64,000 bases of DNA from assembly GCA_902774365.1 (NCBI GenBank), contig CACYHX010000001.1, positions 108,554 to 172,553 of the forward strand, in the 5' to 3' direction. A model generated the notes under the pieces. It did not search any database. It worked only from the letters and a program-made list of their open reading frames with translations, and was not told the DNA's origin. The DNA comes from an uncultured Bacteroidia bacterium. GTDB lineage: Bacteria > Bacteroidota > Bacteroidia > Bacteroidales > F082. Below, piece after piece: positions 52,766-61,215 of this stretch. The translations under genes and the position numbers were made by a program. How positions within the stretch are numbered: position 1 is the stretch's first letter; every line of letters begins with the position of its first letter.

Positions 52766-54016
52766 ATGACAAACATCGATCAAGTCAACTTTGAAAACAA
52801 GCGCGTGGTCATCCGCGTCGATTTCAACGTCCCGCTGGACGACAACTTCAACATCACCGACGACACCCGCATGCGTGCCGCCTTGCCGACCATCAACAAG
52901 GTTTTGAACGACAAAGGCATGGTCGTGCTGATGTCGCACCTCGGTCGCCCGAAGAAAAACCCCGACCCGAAGTTTTCCATCAAGCCGATTATCAAGCACT
53001 TGGAAGAATTGCTGGGCCGTCCGGTGCAATTCGCTGAAGACTGCATGAAAGCCGCCGACCAGGTGGCTGCCATGAAGCCTGGAGAGGTGCTCGTGCTCGA
53101 GAACCTCCGTTTCTATGCCGAAGAGGAAGGCAAGCCGCGTGGCATCGAGAAAGGCGAGGAAGGCTACGACGATGCCAAGAAAGCCGTTAAAGCTTCGCAG
53201 AAAGAGTTCACCAAGACCCTCGCTGGCTATGGCGAATACTACATCAACGACGCCTTCGGCACCGCCCACCGCGCCCACGCCTCCACCGCACTGATTGCCG
53301 ACTACTTCGACGCCGACCATAAGATGTTCGGCTACCTCATGGGCAAGGAAGTGGCCGCCGTCAACAAAGTGATGAACGAGATACAACATCCCTTCACCGC
53401 CATCATGGGTGGCTCAAAGGTCTCCACGAAGATCGAAATCATCGAGAACCTGCTCACCAAGGTCGACAACCTCATCCTCTGCGGTGGCATGACCTACACC
53501 TTCAAGCGCGCCTTGGGCGGCAAGATCGGCAACTCCATCTGCGAAGAGGACAAACTTGACCTCGCCCTCGACATCCTGGCCAAAGCCAAGGAAAAAGGCG
53601 TCAACCTCGTGCTTGCCGAAGACTGCGTGGTGGGCAACAAGTTCGCCGACGACGCCGACACCCAAGTCGTCGACCCGATGAACATCCCCGACGGCTGGGA
53701 AGGCATGGACATCGGTCCCAAGACCCGCGAACTGTTTGCCAACGTCATCAAAGGCTCGAAGACCATCCTCTGGAACGGCCCCTGCGGCGTGTTTGAGTTT
53801 GACACCTTCGCGGTGGGTTCAAAGGCCATCGCCGAAGCCATCGCAGCAGCCACCAAGGACGGCGCCTTCTCGCTCATCGGCGGCGGCGACTCCGTGGCTT
53901 GCATCAACAAGTTCGGCCTGGCCGACCAAGTGAGCTACGTCTCCACTGGTGGCGGCGCTCTGCTCGAAGCCATCGAAGGCAAGGAGCTGCCCGGCATCGC
54001 AGCCATCAAGAAGTGA
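52766..54016 (+). CDS. pgk: Phosphoglycerate kinase
   Basis: The protein has 416 residues, the normal length. The opening [15 protein letters not shown] and later [42 protein letters not shown] and the C-terminal [14 protein letters not shown] are the classic Pgk motifs. It makes ATP from 1,3-bisphosphoglycerate in glycolysis. Codons are strongly C-biased, in line with high expression. A terminator follows about 43 bases after the stop. Confidence 0.98.
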   Translation: MTNIDQVNFENKRVVIRVDFNVPLDDNFNITDDTRMRAALPTINKVLNDKGMVVLMSHLGRPKKNPDPKFSIKPIIKHLEELLGRPVQFAEDCMKAADQVAAMKPGEVLVLENLRFYAEEEGKPRGIEKGEEGYDDAKKAVKASQKEFTKTLAGYGEYYINDAFGTAHRAHASTALIADYFDADHKMFGYLMGKEVAAVNKVMNEIQHPFTAIMGGSKVSTKIEIIENLLTKVDNLILCGGMTYTFKRALGGKIGNSICEEDKLDLALDILAKAKEKGVNLVLAEDCVVGNKFADDADTQVVDPMNIPDGWEGMDIGPKTRELFANVIKGSKTILWNGPCGVFEFDTFAVGSKAIAEAIAAATKDGAFSLIGGGDSVACINKFGLADQVSYVSTGGGALLEAIEGKELPGIAAIKK

Positions 54017-54059
54017 TGATTATCCCAACAGGGTAAAAAACACCTTTGTTTAAACTATT

Positions 54060-54095
54060 AGTCCTATCTGATTTTACATCAGGTAGGACTTTTAG
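54060..54095 (+). terminator. Intrinsic terminator after pgk
   Basis: Arms AGTCCTATCTGA and TCAGGTAGGACT (one G.T pair) enclose a seven-base loop, followed by TTTTAGTTTTT. The T-run overlaps the stop of the convergent AraC-family gene. Confidence 0.8.
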
Positions 54096-54943
54096 TTTTT
54101 CTCACGAAACTCAGTGGGATAAAGACCCGTTTCGCGGTGGAAATAACGGCTGAAAACGGCCTGGTCGTCAAAACCCAGCATGTTGGCGACGGCCTGCACG
54201 GTAAGGTCGCGACGCATGTTCAACAACATCTTGGCCTCAGCGATAATCCTCGAATGGATCCACCAAGCTGCCGTATGTCCTGTCTCGTTTTTGATGACCG
54301 TGCTGAAGTGTTTTGGCGACAAGCAAGCCTTTTCGGCATAAAAACCCACATCACGGTGAGAGCGATAGTGCTGCGACAAATCGTTGTGGAATTGCGTACT
54401 GACCCTTTTAAAGGCGGGTTCCTCATGCAACCTAATCTTGCGGTAGTAACCCAACAACCGCATCAGAAACTCCAGCTGGATGGTGAGCATCAGACGTTGA
54501 TCTGGTATGTCGATACTCGACGTTTCCTTCATCACTTCCACCAAATTCATGATGATTCCATATTCTTTCTTATTCAGCTCCACCCAAGGGTGAGGCTCGT
54601 AACGGTAACGCATCTGGTTGATGATACGTAGCAGCGGGTCGTTGAGCAACGAGGCATCCACAACTATCAAAGTGGAGAGATAATCGTCGGTTTTACTTAC
54701 CGTCCTTAAAGTGTGGTTGGGAAAGATGACGGCCACGGTCTGCTTAGCCGAGAAATCAGGCATGTCGTCGTATCTTATTTCCATACGACCCCGATGACCG
54801 ATGGCGATGACATAATCGGGCGAAGTGAAAGGCTCGTCGCCCAAAGGCAAATCTCTTACGTCTTCAAAGATAACAATACCTTTCTCCTTGATCCGTTGCA
54901 TATCACGAAGCATCGGATGCTGATATTTTTCTTTCGCTTTCAT
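54092..54943 (-). CDS. AraC-family transcription regulator
   Basis: The protein has up to 283 residues. The C-terminal 100 residues form the double helix-turn-helix of the AraC family (DVGFYAEKACLSPKHFSTVI, TGHTAAWWIHSRIIAEAKML, VQAVANMLGFDDQAVFSRYF, GLYPTEFREKN). The N-terminal region is a cupin-like sensing domain (VIAIGHRGRMEIRYDDMP). The promoter element lies only five bases before the ATG at 54943, so either this mRNA is almost leaderless or translation begins at an inner Met (54913). The target genes are not known. Confidence 0.9.
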   Translation of the reverse strand: MKAKEKYQHPMLRDMQRIKEKGIVIFEDVRDLPLGDEPFTSPDYVIAIGHRGRMEIRYDDMPDFSAKQTVAVIFPNHTLRTVSKTDDYLSTLIVVDASLLNDPLLRIINQMRYRYEPHPWVELNKKEYGIIMNLVEVMKETSSIDIPDQRLMLTIQLEFLMRLLGYYRKIRLHEEPAFKRVSTQFHNDLSQHYRSHRDVGFYAEKACLSPKHFSTVIKNETGHTAAWWIHSRIIAEAKMLLNMRRDLTVQAVANMLGFDDQAVFSRYFHRETGLYPTEFREKN

Positions 54944-54947
54944 ATGG

Positions 54948-54955
54948 CAAAAATA
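54948..54955 (-). promoter_or_regulatory. -7 promoter element close to the AraC-family start
   Basis: The minus strand reads TATTTTTG, five bases from the first ATG (54943). Transcripts would start near or within the first codons. Confidence 0.55.
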
Positions 54956-55083
54956 CTGATTTGTTTGACTTTTTAATACCTATCGGAATTTTTGCCAAAC
55001 AAAACAACCAAAGTGTTATCTACTGGAAGAGAATAATCCGAGACTTTTGCAACCTGATTTTCAAGACCAAAAACTAATATCAT

Positions 55084-55118
55084 CGCCACAAAGTTTTGCC
55101 TTTTGTGGCGGTTTTTTT
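55084..55118 (+). terminator. Terminator-like hairpin with no gene before it on the plus strand
   Basis: Arms CGCCACAAA and TTTGTGGCG enclose a nine-base loop, followed by a run of seven T after a G. The 140 bases upstream on this strand hold no gene, so it may end a small RNA. Confidence 0.65.
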
Positions 55119-55141
55119 GTTCGAATTTCCCGAAAAATATG

Positions 55142-55149
55142 TATCTTTG
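55142..55149 (+). promoter_or_regulatory. -7 promoter element for the beta-helix protein gene
   Basis: TATCTTTG, a perfect TAnnTTTG match, lies 25 bases before the ATG at 55174. Confidence 0.75.
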
Positions 55150-55173
55150 TAGAATGTTTTTCTAAAGTTTTAA

Positions 55174-56598
55174 ATGATGAAAAAAATAACTTTGTTTTTA
55201 GCCTTATTTCTTGCCATCATCCCCATGCTGAACGCTCAATGGGTGAGTCCAGGCAACGGCACAACCTACACTTTTCCCGACCTCGTTGAAGTTACTGACG
55301 GTACCGTCACCAATGGCCTTGACGGCTTCCTCATCAATGCCGACTTGACGATTTCGGAAAACGACATTTTGAAAATCGACAACCAAGTGTCGAGAATCGA
55401 TGCTGCCGAAGTGCTCATCACGATACATGGCTCCATGGTTTGTTCGAATGCCAACCGTGTCAGGATTTATGGCCTCAACGAGACGCAGCATTTCAGCATG
55501 CGTTTCGAGAATGCCACGAATTGTAACCTCAAAAACATGTATTTATCCGATGGTGCGGGCATCAAAGTCATCGAGTCGGAGGTGACTTTCGACGACGTGA
55601 AGTTCGTGTATTTCAATAGAGGCTATTGCAGCGGTGTTCTTGACATTTTCAATTGCGACCCCGTCATCAACAACTGCCTGTTTATGATGAACGAAGGCTC
55701 GGCCATCGTCTCGCCTGCCAACGGACAGAGTTCCCCGCAGATTCTGAATTGCTCCTTCGACGCCAATGCCGACGTCAACGGGGCCAACAGTCCTCAAATC
55801 AACCTGGGTCCAGGTGGTGAAGACACCATCCGCATCGTAGGAAACGAAATCGACGACCAATGGGCATCGTGGCATGTGGGCGGCATTTCTGTTGCCGACC
55901 TTATGGACACAGGGACGACCAAAGTCTTGGTTAAAGATAACATTGTGTCGAAAGGCCGCTATGGCTACAACCAACAAGGCATGACCATTTCTTCCGTCAT
56001 TGAAGGCAACCAATTCATCGATAACCTTTATGAAGAGAATCCCATGAACGGCGGCAGCGGCATCAGCATCTACGGCATGAACGAAAACAACAAGGCCGTT
56101 TTGCGCAACAATACCATCACGGGTAACCTTTGGGGTATCACCGTCATCAACGCCGCCGATGTCGACCTCGGCACCGAAGACGACTGGGGTAACAACGAGA
56201 TCCACGACAACGGCAACAGTGGCGTGGTGTATGACCTTTACAACAACACCGCTTATGACATTATGGCGGTCGGAAACGACTGGGGAACGACGAATGAACA
56301 GGAAGTGGAAGACCATATCTTCCATCAAAACGACAACCCAGAATTAGGTTTGGTGACCTTTATTCCTTTCGTCGGCTATGATGCCGTTGAGGAACAAAAT
56401 ACCGCATCATTCGAAGTGTGGCCCAATCCCGCCCAAGGTCGTTTCATGGTGGAAGGCAAAGGCATGATGACCATCACGAATGTCGTTGGACAGATCCTTC
56501 TCAACCGTGAAATCGACGGCAAAGAAAGCATTGCATTGCCGCAAGGTCTTTATTTTGTGAATATAGGCGATACTACACGAAAGGTAATTGTTGAATAA
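55174..56598 (+). CDS. T9SS-exported parallel beta-helix protein
   Basis: The protein has 474 residues with a signal peptide (MMKKITLFLALFLAIIPMLN). The body (about 60-385) is made of short strand repeats rich in Asn, Asp and Ile (NNCLFMMNEGSAIV, ILNCSFDANADVNG, VLRNNTITGNLWGI), the pattern of a right-handed parallel beta helix as in pectate-lyase-like and copper-protein-like folds. The C-terminus from FEVWPNPAQGRFMVEG to RKVIVE is the T9SS sorting domain. It is probably a surface protein that binds or degrades a polymer. No catalytic residues can be assigned. Confidence 0.85.
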   Translation: MMKKITLFLALFLAIIPMLNAQWVSPGNGTTYTFPDLVEVTDGTVTNGLDGFLINADLTISENDILKIDNQVSRIDAAEVLITIHGSMVCSNANRVRIYGLNETQHFSMRFENATNCNLKNMYLSDGAGIKVIESEVTFDDVKFVYFNRGYCSGVLDIFNCDPVINNCLFMMNEGSAIVSPANGQSSPQILNCSFDANADVNGANSPQINLGPGGEDTIRIVGNEIDDQWASWHVGGISVADLMDTGTTKVLVKDNIVSKGRYGYNQQGMTISSVIEGNQFIDNLYEENPMNGGSGISIYGMNENNKAVLRNNTITGNLWGITVINAADVDLGTEDDWGNNEIHDNGNSGVVYDLYNNTAYDIMAVGNDWGTTNEQEVEDHIFHQNDNPELGLVTFIPFVGYDAVEEQNTASFEVWPNPAQGRFMVEGKGMMTITNVVGQILLNREIDGKESIALPQGLYFVNIGDTTRKVIVE

Positions 56599-56610
56599 GA
56601 ACAATTTTCC

Positions 56611-56618
56611 TATTTTTG
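56611..56618 (+). promoter_or_regulatory. -7 promoter element for the CARF nuclease gene
   Basis: TATTTTTG lies 18 bases before the ATG at 56637. It overlaps an alternative in-frame start at 56616, which is therefore excluded. Confidence 0.7.
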
Positions 56619-56636
56619 TGCCAAAATTATTGCACC

Positions 56637-57797
56637 ATGTCGAAAACCATTGTCAATATAATAGACAAAAGTAACCCACTGCCGGCTTATCTTTTCACTA
56701 AAGAATACTACGAAGACGGCGACGAACTGCTGTTTATCTCCACCGAAGAGGAAGCCGACTGCATACAACGTCTCGCCCAACAATTGCAAGTTGAGGAGAC
56801 CTTTGTGAAAAGCATCATCGTCAAAAGGCATGAGGACAAGATGCTGTATGAATACATCTGTCGCACCATCAAAAACAAGTTGCAGCCGGAGACACAGTAT
56901 TACCTCAACTTGGCGGGCGGTAACCGTTACATGACCCTGTCGGTGCAGCATGTCTTCGAAGAGTTCAACACCTTGTTTTTCTACACTCAAACGCGTGAAA
57001 ACCTGATTGTCAAGACCATCTTCGACCATAGCATTTATGACGACGACGATGAGGTGTTCCCCATCAAGCACCGCATGAACCTAAAGGAGTATTTTGGCCT
57101 CTACGGGCTTCAAAGCGACGTGGACGAACCTCGCAAGCAAGTGAAGGAAACTGCTTTTTCGCAGCATCTTTTCACCATGTTTTCACAAAACATGTTCGGC
57201 CAGGGCGACTACCAAGTGATGGAAATTCTCCGCGAAAAATACCGCAACTGGAAGTTCCTCATCATCTCGGAAGTCGAAAACCCGCATAAGGAATACATGG
57301 CACCCATACCCAACCTAAGTAAGTTCTTGCGTTACATCGGCTTCGAACCCGAAAGACCAGGTTCGCTGCAAAGCTATGAGATAGAATATCTTACTGGAGG
57401 TTGGTTTGAGGAGTATGTCTATGCCTTGATCAAAAACGTGCTCCAACCCGACGATATCGCCATGGGCGTGCATATCTCCAACGGCATCATCAAACACAAC
57501 AACGAATTGGATGTGTGCTTCATGAAGGCCAACAAACTGTTCGTCATCGAGTGCAAGACTGGCGTGACCAGCGAGAGCCTCTACAATGAAATCGTCTACA
57601 AGGTCTGCGCCTTGAAGGAAGTGCTACTCGGCACCAGCAATTCCTATATCTTCTCACTGAAGAAAGACCATAAAGGCTTGTGGAAAAAGACGGCAAGATA
57701 TATGGGTATTACCTTCTGCGACTGGCTTAACCTCACCAAGCCCGAGATGTTGAAAGACATCCTTAGGTCAATGGACAAGATTGCCAAGGAAAACTGA
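56637..57797 (+). CDS. Card1/Can2-like CARF-domain nuclease (DUF1887 type)
   Basis: The protein has 386 residues from the ATG at 56637. The N-terminal domain (about 1-135) has a Rossmann-like CARF pattern with DELLFISTEEEADCIQRL and the ligand-loop motif NLAGGNRYMTL (about 93-99), where many family members read TGGTK. The C-terminal domain (about 250-345) is a PD-(D/E)XK nuclease: GWFEEYVYALI (Glu near 258), NNELDVCF (Asp292) and FVIECKTG (Glu305, Lys307). All catalytic positions look intact. In type III CRISPR systems such enzymes are activated by cyclic oligoadenylates and cut DNA or RNA. Here no CRISPR array or cas gene is nearby, so the activator is unclear. The 3' end overlaps the next gene by 30 bases. 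Confidence 0.85.
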   Translation: MSKTIVNIIDKSNPLPAYLFTKEYYEDGDELLFISTEEEADCIQRLAQQLQVEETFVKSIIVKRHEDKMLYEYICRTIKNKLQPETQYYLNLAGGNRYMTLSVQHVFEEFNTLFFYTQTRENLIVKTIFDHSIYDDDDEVFPIKHRMNLKEYFGLYGLQSDVDEPRKQVKETAFSQHLFTMFSQNMFGQGDYQVMEILREKYRNWKFLIISEVENPHKEYMAPIPNLSKFLRYIGFEPERPGSLQSYEIEYLTGGWFEEYVYALIKNVLQPDDIAMGVHISNGIIKHNNELDVCFMKANKLFVIECKTGVTSESLYNEIVYKVCALKEVLLGTSNSYIFSLKKDHKGLWKKTARYMGITFCDWLNLTKPEMLKDILRSMDKIAKEN

Positions 57798-58673
57798 CGA
57801 TTCCTTGTTGACTTCCATCCTCGATTCCAAGCCCAAAAACAACGGTCTGTTGTCGTCAAAATGTCCGGCTGGGAAACCGAAACACACCGGATAATCCTGT
57901 TCGGCCACGGCCTCGGCTATGACCTGTTCCGCCGTCATCCCAAAAGGATTTGGGTTGTCGTGGATTTGCGTTAATCCACCAACAATGAGTCCTTTCAGAT
58001 GATCCAGCTTTCCAGCCCGTTTCAAGGCATGCATCATCCTGTCGATGTGATAGATATACTCATCCACCTCTTCGATGAAAAGGATTTTTCCCTCTAAATC
58101 AGGGAAGGTGTCGGAACCCATCATGCCGTATAAAACCGACAGGTTGCCACCCACGATTTCGCCTTGCATCACCCCAGGTCGATTCAAAGGATGCGACGAA
58201 AATTCGTATTTCAAAGGCTTGCCTAAAAGTGCGTCAAACAAGGCATGTTTGGCCTCCGGAGTCTTGTTTTCGAAATAGAAAGGCATGGCAGCATGTAGAC
58301 TGGGAACGCCCAAGCGACTGAGTTTGCCATGAAGCACCGTTCCGTCACTGAAACCAACAATCCACTTGGGATGTTGCAAAAACTTGGTGAAGTCCAACTT
58401 GTCGATGATGCGGATGCTGCCATAGCCGCCACGTGCTAGCCAGATGGCTTCAATATCCTCATTATCAAGATATCCTTGGAACACAGCGGCGCGAAAATCA
58501 TCATCACCGGCAAAGATATAATGTTGCGCAAAGAGTCTGTTGTCATAAACGGGGACAAAGCCTCTTTCTTTCAGCCAGTTGATGGCGAACTGCATCTCTT
58601 CTAGCGTCACCATCCGCGCTGGTGCAGCGATCGCTATTTTTGATCCTTGATGTAAATAAGGTATCTGCTTCAT
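57768..58673 (-). CDS. S66-family LD-carboxypeptidase
   Basis: The protein has 301 residues. The catalytic Ser is in VGFSDGTVL, the Glu in ILFIEEVDEYIY and the His in FGFPAGHFDDNRP, in the order of LdcA/MccF enzymes. WLARGGYGSIRIIDKLDF is a further family block. It trims tetrapeptides to tripeptides in cytoplasmic murein recycling, or cleaves related amide bonds. No signal peptide is seen. The end converges with the CARF nuclease gene over 30 bases, and the start shares ATGA with the preceding MORN protein gene. Confidence 0.9.
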   Translation of the reverse strand: MKQIPYLHQGSKIAIAAPARMVTLEEMQFAINWLKERGFVPVYDNRLFAQHYIFAGDDDFRAAVFQGYLDNEDIEAIWLARGGYGSIRIIDKLDFTKFLQHPKWIVGFSDGTVLHGKLSRLGVPSLHAAMPFYFENKTPEAKHALFDALLGKPLKYEFSSHPLNRPGVMQGEIVGGNLSVLYGMMGSDTFPDLEGKILFIEEVDEYIYHIDRMMHALKRAGKLDHLKGLIVGGLTQIHDNPNPFGMTAEQVIAEAVAEQDYPVCFGFPAGHFDDNRPLFLGLESRMEVNKESSVFLGNLVH

Positions 58674-60184
58674 TCTCTGATGATTTCATCCTCATCCAAA
58701 GCCTCACCGTCATACTTCACTTCCTTGCCCTGGTCGTAGGTAATGGTGAAATACAACTCACCTGTGTCGAGATATTTCTTCCAGTCGCCGTGTTTCACGC
58801 CTGCGGCATAGCTTTGGATTTCACGGATCTTACCGTTTTGATAGTAGAAATAATGCTCTCCATCGGGATAGCCCGCATTGAAAGTGCCTTTGAACGCCAT
58901 CTTGTTGTTGTCATAATACGACACCCACTCCCCCACTTGCTTGTCGTTGCGGTACTCGCCTTGCGTGCGCGTATCCCCGATTTGCTCGGTCCATTTGCCG
59001 TTTTTCATGCCGTCGAAATAGGTGCCTGTGACGATGGTGTTTCCCTTGGAGTCGTATTCCACGTAAGGCCCGTTCACTTGACCTTTGAAGAACTGTTCCT
59101 CAATCTGTTTTTGCCCGTTGTCGTAGTACCACGTCCAGGGACCATCAGGCTGACCCTCAGTGTAGTTACCTATCTCTTGCACCTTTCCGTCTTGATAGTA
59201 GAACTTCCATTCTCCTGAACGCTGTCCATCCACGAAGACACCCTCGGCACGCAAGCTGTTGTCGGGATAGAACTCCTTAAACAAGCCACGACGCTTGCCG
59301 TCGGTGTCAATGATGCCTTGTCCCACCAAAACGTCTTTTTTATAGGTCTGTGAATTAATCACATTGCCGTTTTCGTCAAACTCACGCCAAACGCCTTCTT
59401 TCTTGCCATCACGGAACGAAGCCTCACGTTTTACCTTACCGTTGGGATAGTATTCATGCTGCACGACGAGCGGCTTCATCTCACTCTCCAACACCTGTTC
59501 CACGTCGTTCACAAACTTGGTAATCTTCTTTAAATTACCTTTCTCGTCATACTCTTTGTAGAAGCCATCACGCAAGCCATGACGATAATAACACTCGGTT
59601 TTTACGCTCCAGTCGTCGAAAAACGTCTTCCAATAGCCGTGTTTCTTACCCTCACGGTCAAAACGATTCAAAGCCTCTCGGGTCATCACAAAGCCCTTGC
59701 GATAGTTGACAATCTCTCGTAAAAGACCGGTAGTATCGAAAACGGGTGAAATACCTTCTTCCAAACCGTTGACAAAGTTCATGGTCTGGAGCACATGCCC
59801 TTTCTTATCTGTCCGTTTCCCTTCGCCTTGTCTCACGTCATTGACGAAAGGCTCCATTATCACTTCCGTTTCACTATAAGTGAAACGAGGCCCGTTCTTC
59901 AAATCCCTCTTATAGTTGACAATCAGACTCGTGTCGCCGTTCTCGTTCAAAAACATCCAAGTGCTGTCCAAAAGGAAGTCTGTGCGCTTGCCTATGGACT
60001 TCAGCTGACCGCTCTCATAGTAGGTCTTCCAAAGCCCGTCAGGTCGACCGTTGCACAACGTTCCCTCGCTCGCAATCTGACCACTGGGATAGGTAAAGGT
60101 CTTGTATTCAGTTTGGGAGAAAGCTTCACTGCTGAACAACAAACCTATGAAAACCAAAGATATAACACTAAAAACTCGCTTCAT
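58670..60184 (-). CDS. Exported MORN-repeat protein (YwqK-like)
   Basis: The protein has 504 residues with a signal peptide (MKRVFSVISLVFIGLLFSSE). The rest consists of about fifteen repeats of roughly 23 residues of the type YYESGQLKSIG, YPNGKVKREASFRDGKKEG, DGQRSGEWKFYYQDGKVQEI. This is the MORN-variant pattern of YwqK-family proteins, which annotation pipelines sometimes call an antitoxin. The actual role is not established. The architecture suggests a long beta-rich solenoid. It is cotranscribed with the S66 peptidase gene (ATGA overlap). Confidence 0.8.
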   Translation of the reverse strand: MKRVFSVISLVFIGLLFSSEAFSQTEYKTFTYPSGQIASEGTLCNGRPDGLWKTYYESGQLKSIGKRTDFLLDSTWMFLNENGDTSLIVNYKRDLKNGPRFTYSETEVIMEPFVNDVRQGEGKRTDKKGHVLQTMNFVNGLEEGISPVFDTTGLLREIVNYRKGFVMTREALNRFDREGKKHGYWKTFFDDWSVKTECYYRHGLRDGFYKEYDEKGNLKKITKFVNDVEQVLESEMKPLVVQHEYYPNGKVKREASFRDGKKEGVWREFDENGNVINSQTYKKDVLVGQGIIDTDGKRRGLFKEFYPDNSLRAEGVFVDGQRSGEWKFYYQDGKVQEIGNYTEGQPDGPWTWYYDNGQKQIEEQFFKGQVNGPYVEYDSKGNTIVTGTYFDGMKNGKWTEQIGDTRTQGEYRNDKQVGEWVSYYDNNKMAFKGTFNAGYPDGEHYFYYQNGKIREIQSYAAGVKHGDWKKYLDTGELYFTITYDQGKEVKYDGEALDEDEIIRE

Positions 60185-60203
60185 TGTCTTTCAAAATTCG
60201 GGT

Positions 60204-60211
60204 CAAAATTA
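60204..60211 (-). promoter_or_regulatory. -7 promoter element for the MORN-S66 operon
   Basis: The minus strand reads TAATTTTG, 20 bases before the ATG at 60184. Confidence 0.65.
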
Positions 60212-60736
60212 GACAAATTAATCGGAATACAGACAGCCTTTTTTCAATTCGCAAAAATCACCTCGAAGTTATCAACACGTCAAAATATCAAAATCATATT
60301 TTTTAATTTTAAATGATTAATTTTAAAAAGAATGTTACGGATGATAATAGGCTTGTGAATTGGTTGAAAAAAAAACAATAAAGTTCTTGCATTAATGGTT
60401 TCCAATTTGAGAAGACCATTTTGAAAAAATTCAAGAGACTATTTTTCAGCCCGATTTCTCCTTTTTCGCTTATCCGACGAAAAACGAAAAAATGGATAAA
60501 ATGAGGTTATTTTTTTCGAAAATTTGTTCATTTACCCCCTATTTTTCGGTTCAGATCTGTTGATTAAAAACACGCTGTTTTTTATACACCTCAATGAAAA
60601 AGTTATCAACAGAAACGTTGTTGATAACTCACAATATATTGATTATCATTTAGTTATTAAAAAATAGTGAAACATTATCAATGGGTAAGTGGTTCAGAAA
60701 TAGTGTGTTCTAAAGATGGTGAACAACGAAAATGCG
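60212..60736. other. Long A/T-rich intergenic region with TTATCAACA boxes
   Basis: No convincing gene lies in this 525-bp stretch between two divergent promoters. It is very A/T-rich, with TTATCAACA at 60269-60277 and 60603-60611 and its inverted form TGTTGATAA at 60619-60627, so the last two make a hairpin around GAAACGT. These differ by one base from the DnaA box TTATCCACA. It could be a regulatory region or a replication-origin-like site; neither is proven. Confidence 0.4.
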
Positions 60737-60744
60737 TAATTTTG
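60737..60744 (+). promoter_or_regulatory. -7 promoter element for rpiB
   Basis: TAATTTTG lies 28 bases before the ATG at 60772. It falls inside a longer open frame from 60667 and so supports the shorter start. Confidence 0.65.
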
Positions 60745-60771
60745 CGACGTCTTTTATCAACATCTGAAAAA

Positions 60772-61215
60772 ATGGAACGCATCATACCCATAGCGAGCGA
60801 TCATGGCGGCTTCGAGATGAAGCAGTTTTTAATTGAAAAACTGACCGAAGCCGGTTTTACCGTTGACGATTTTGGCACCTATAGCAATGAGAGTGTCGAC
60901 TATCCCGATTTCATCCATCCTTTGGCTTCGGCTATCGCAGTCGGCCAATATCCCTTGGGTATCATCCTTTGTGGTAGCGGTAATGGTGCCCAGATGACGG
61001 CTAACCATCATCATAACGTGAGGGCTGCTCTGTGTTGGAATGTGGAACTGGCCAAATTGGCGCGTCAGCACAACGATGCCAACATCCTTGCCTTGCCGGG
61101 TCGTTTCATACCTAACGAACTGGCTTGGGAGATGGTGCAGGCCTTCCTGAGTACCGATTTCGAAGGCGGTCGTCATACGAGAAGGGTGGAAAAGATAGAA
61201 TCTTATGAATTATGA
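60772..61215 (+). CDS. rpiB: Ribose-5-phosphate isomerase B
   Basis: The protein has 147 residues from the ATG at 60772, chosen because it follows the -7 element and matches the usual RpiB N-terminus (IPIASDHGGFEMK). The catalytic block is GIILCGSGNGAQMTANHHHN with the active-site Cys, and the end has ALPGRFIPNELAWEMV. It interconverts ribose 5-phosphate and ribulose 5-phosphate. The stop overlaps the next gene as ATGA, so the two are coupled. Confidence 0.93.
   Translation: MERIIPIASDHGGFEMKQFLIEKLTEAGFTVDDFGTYSNESVDYPDFIHPLASAIAVGQYPLGIILCGSGNGAQMTANHHHNVRAALCWNVELAKLARQHNDANILALPGRFIPNELAWEMVQAFLSTDFEGGRHTRRVEKIESYEL

Noticed and set aside
56637-57797. CRISPR array or cas cluster next to the CARF nuclease
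   Set aside because: No direct repeats with regular spacing and no Cas10, Csm or Cmr homologues are seen anywhere in the window.
58670-60184. YwqK-type antitoxin of a toxin-antitoxin pair
   Set aside because: The name comes from MORN repeat similarity. No toxin partner was seen, and the protein has a signal peptide, so an antitoxin role is unlikely.
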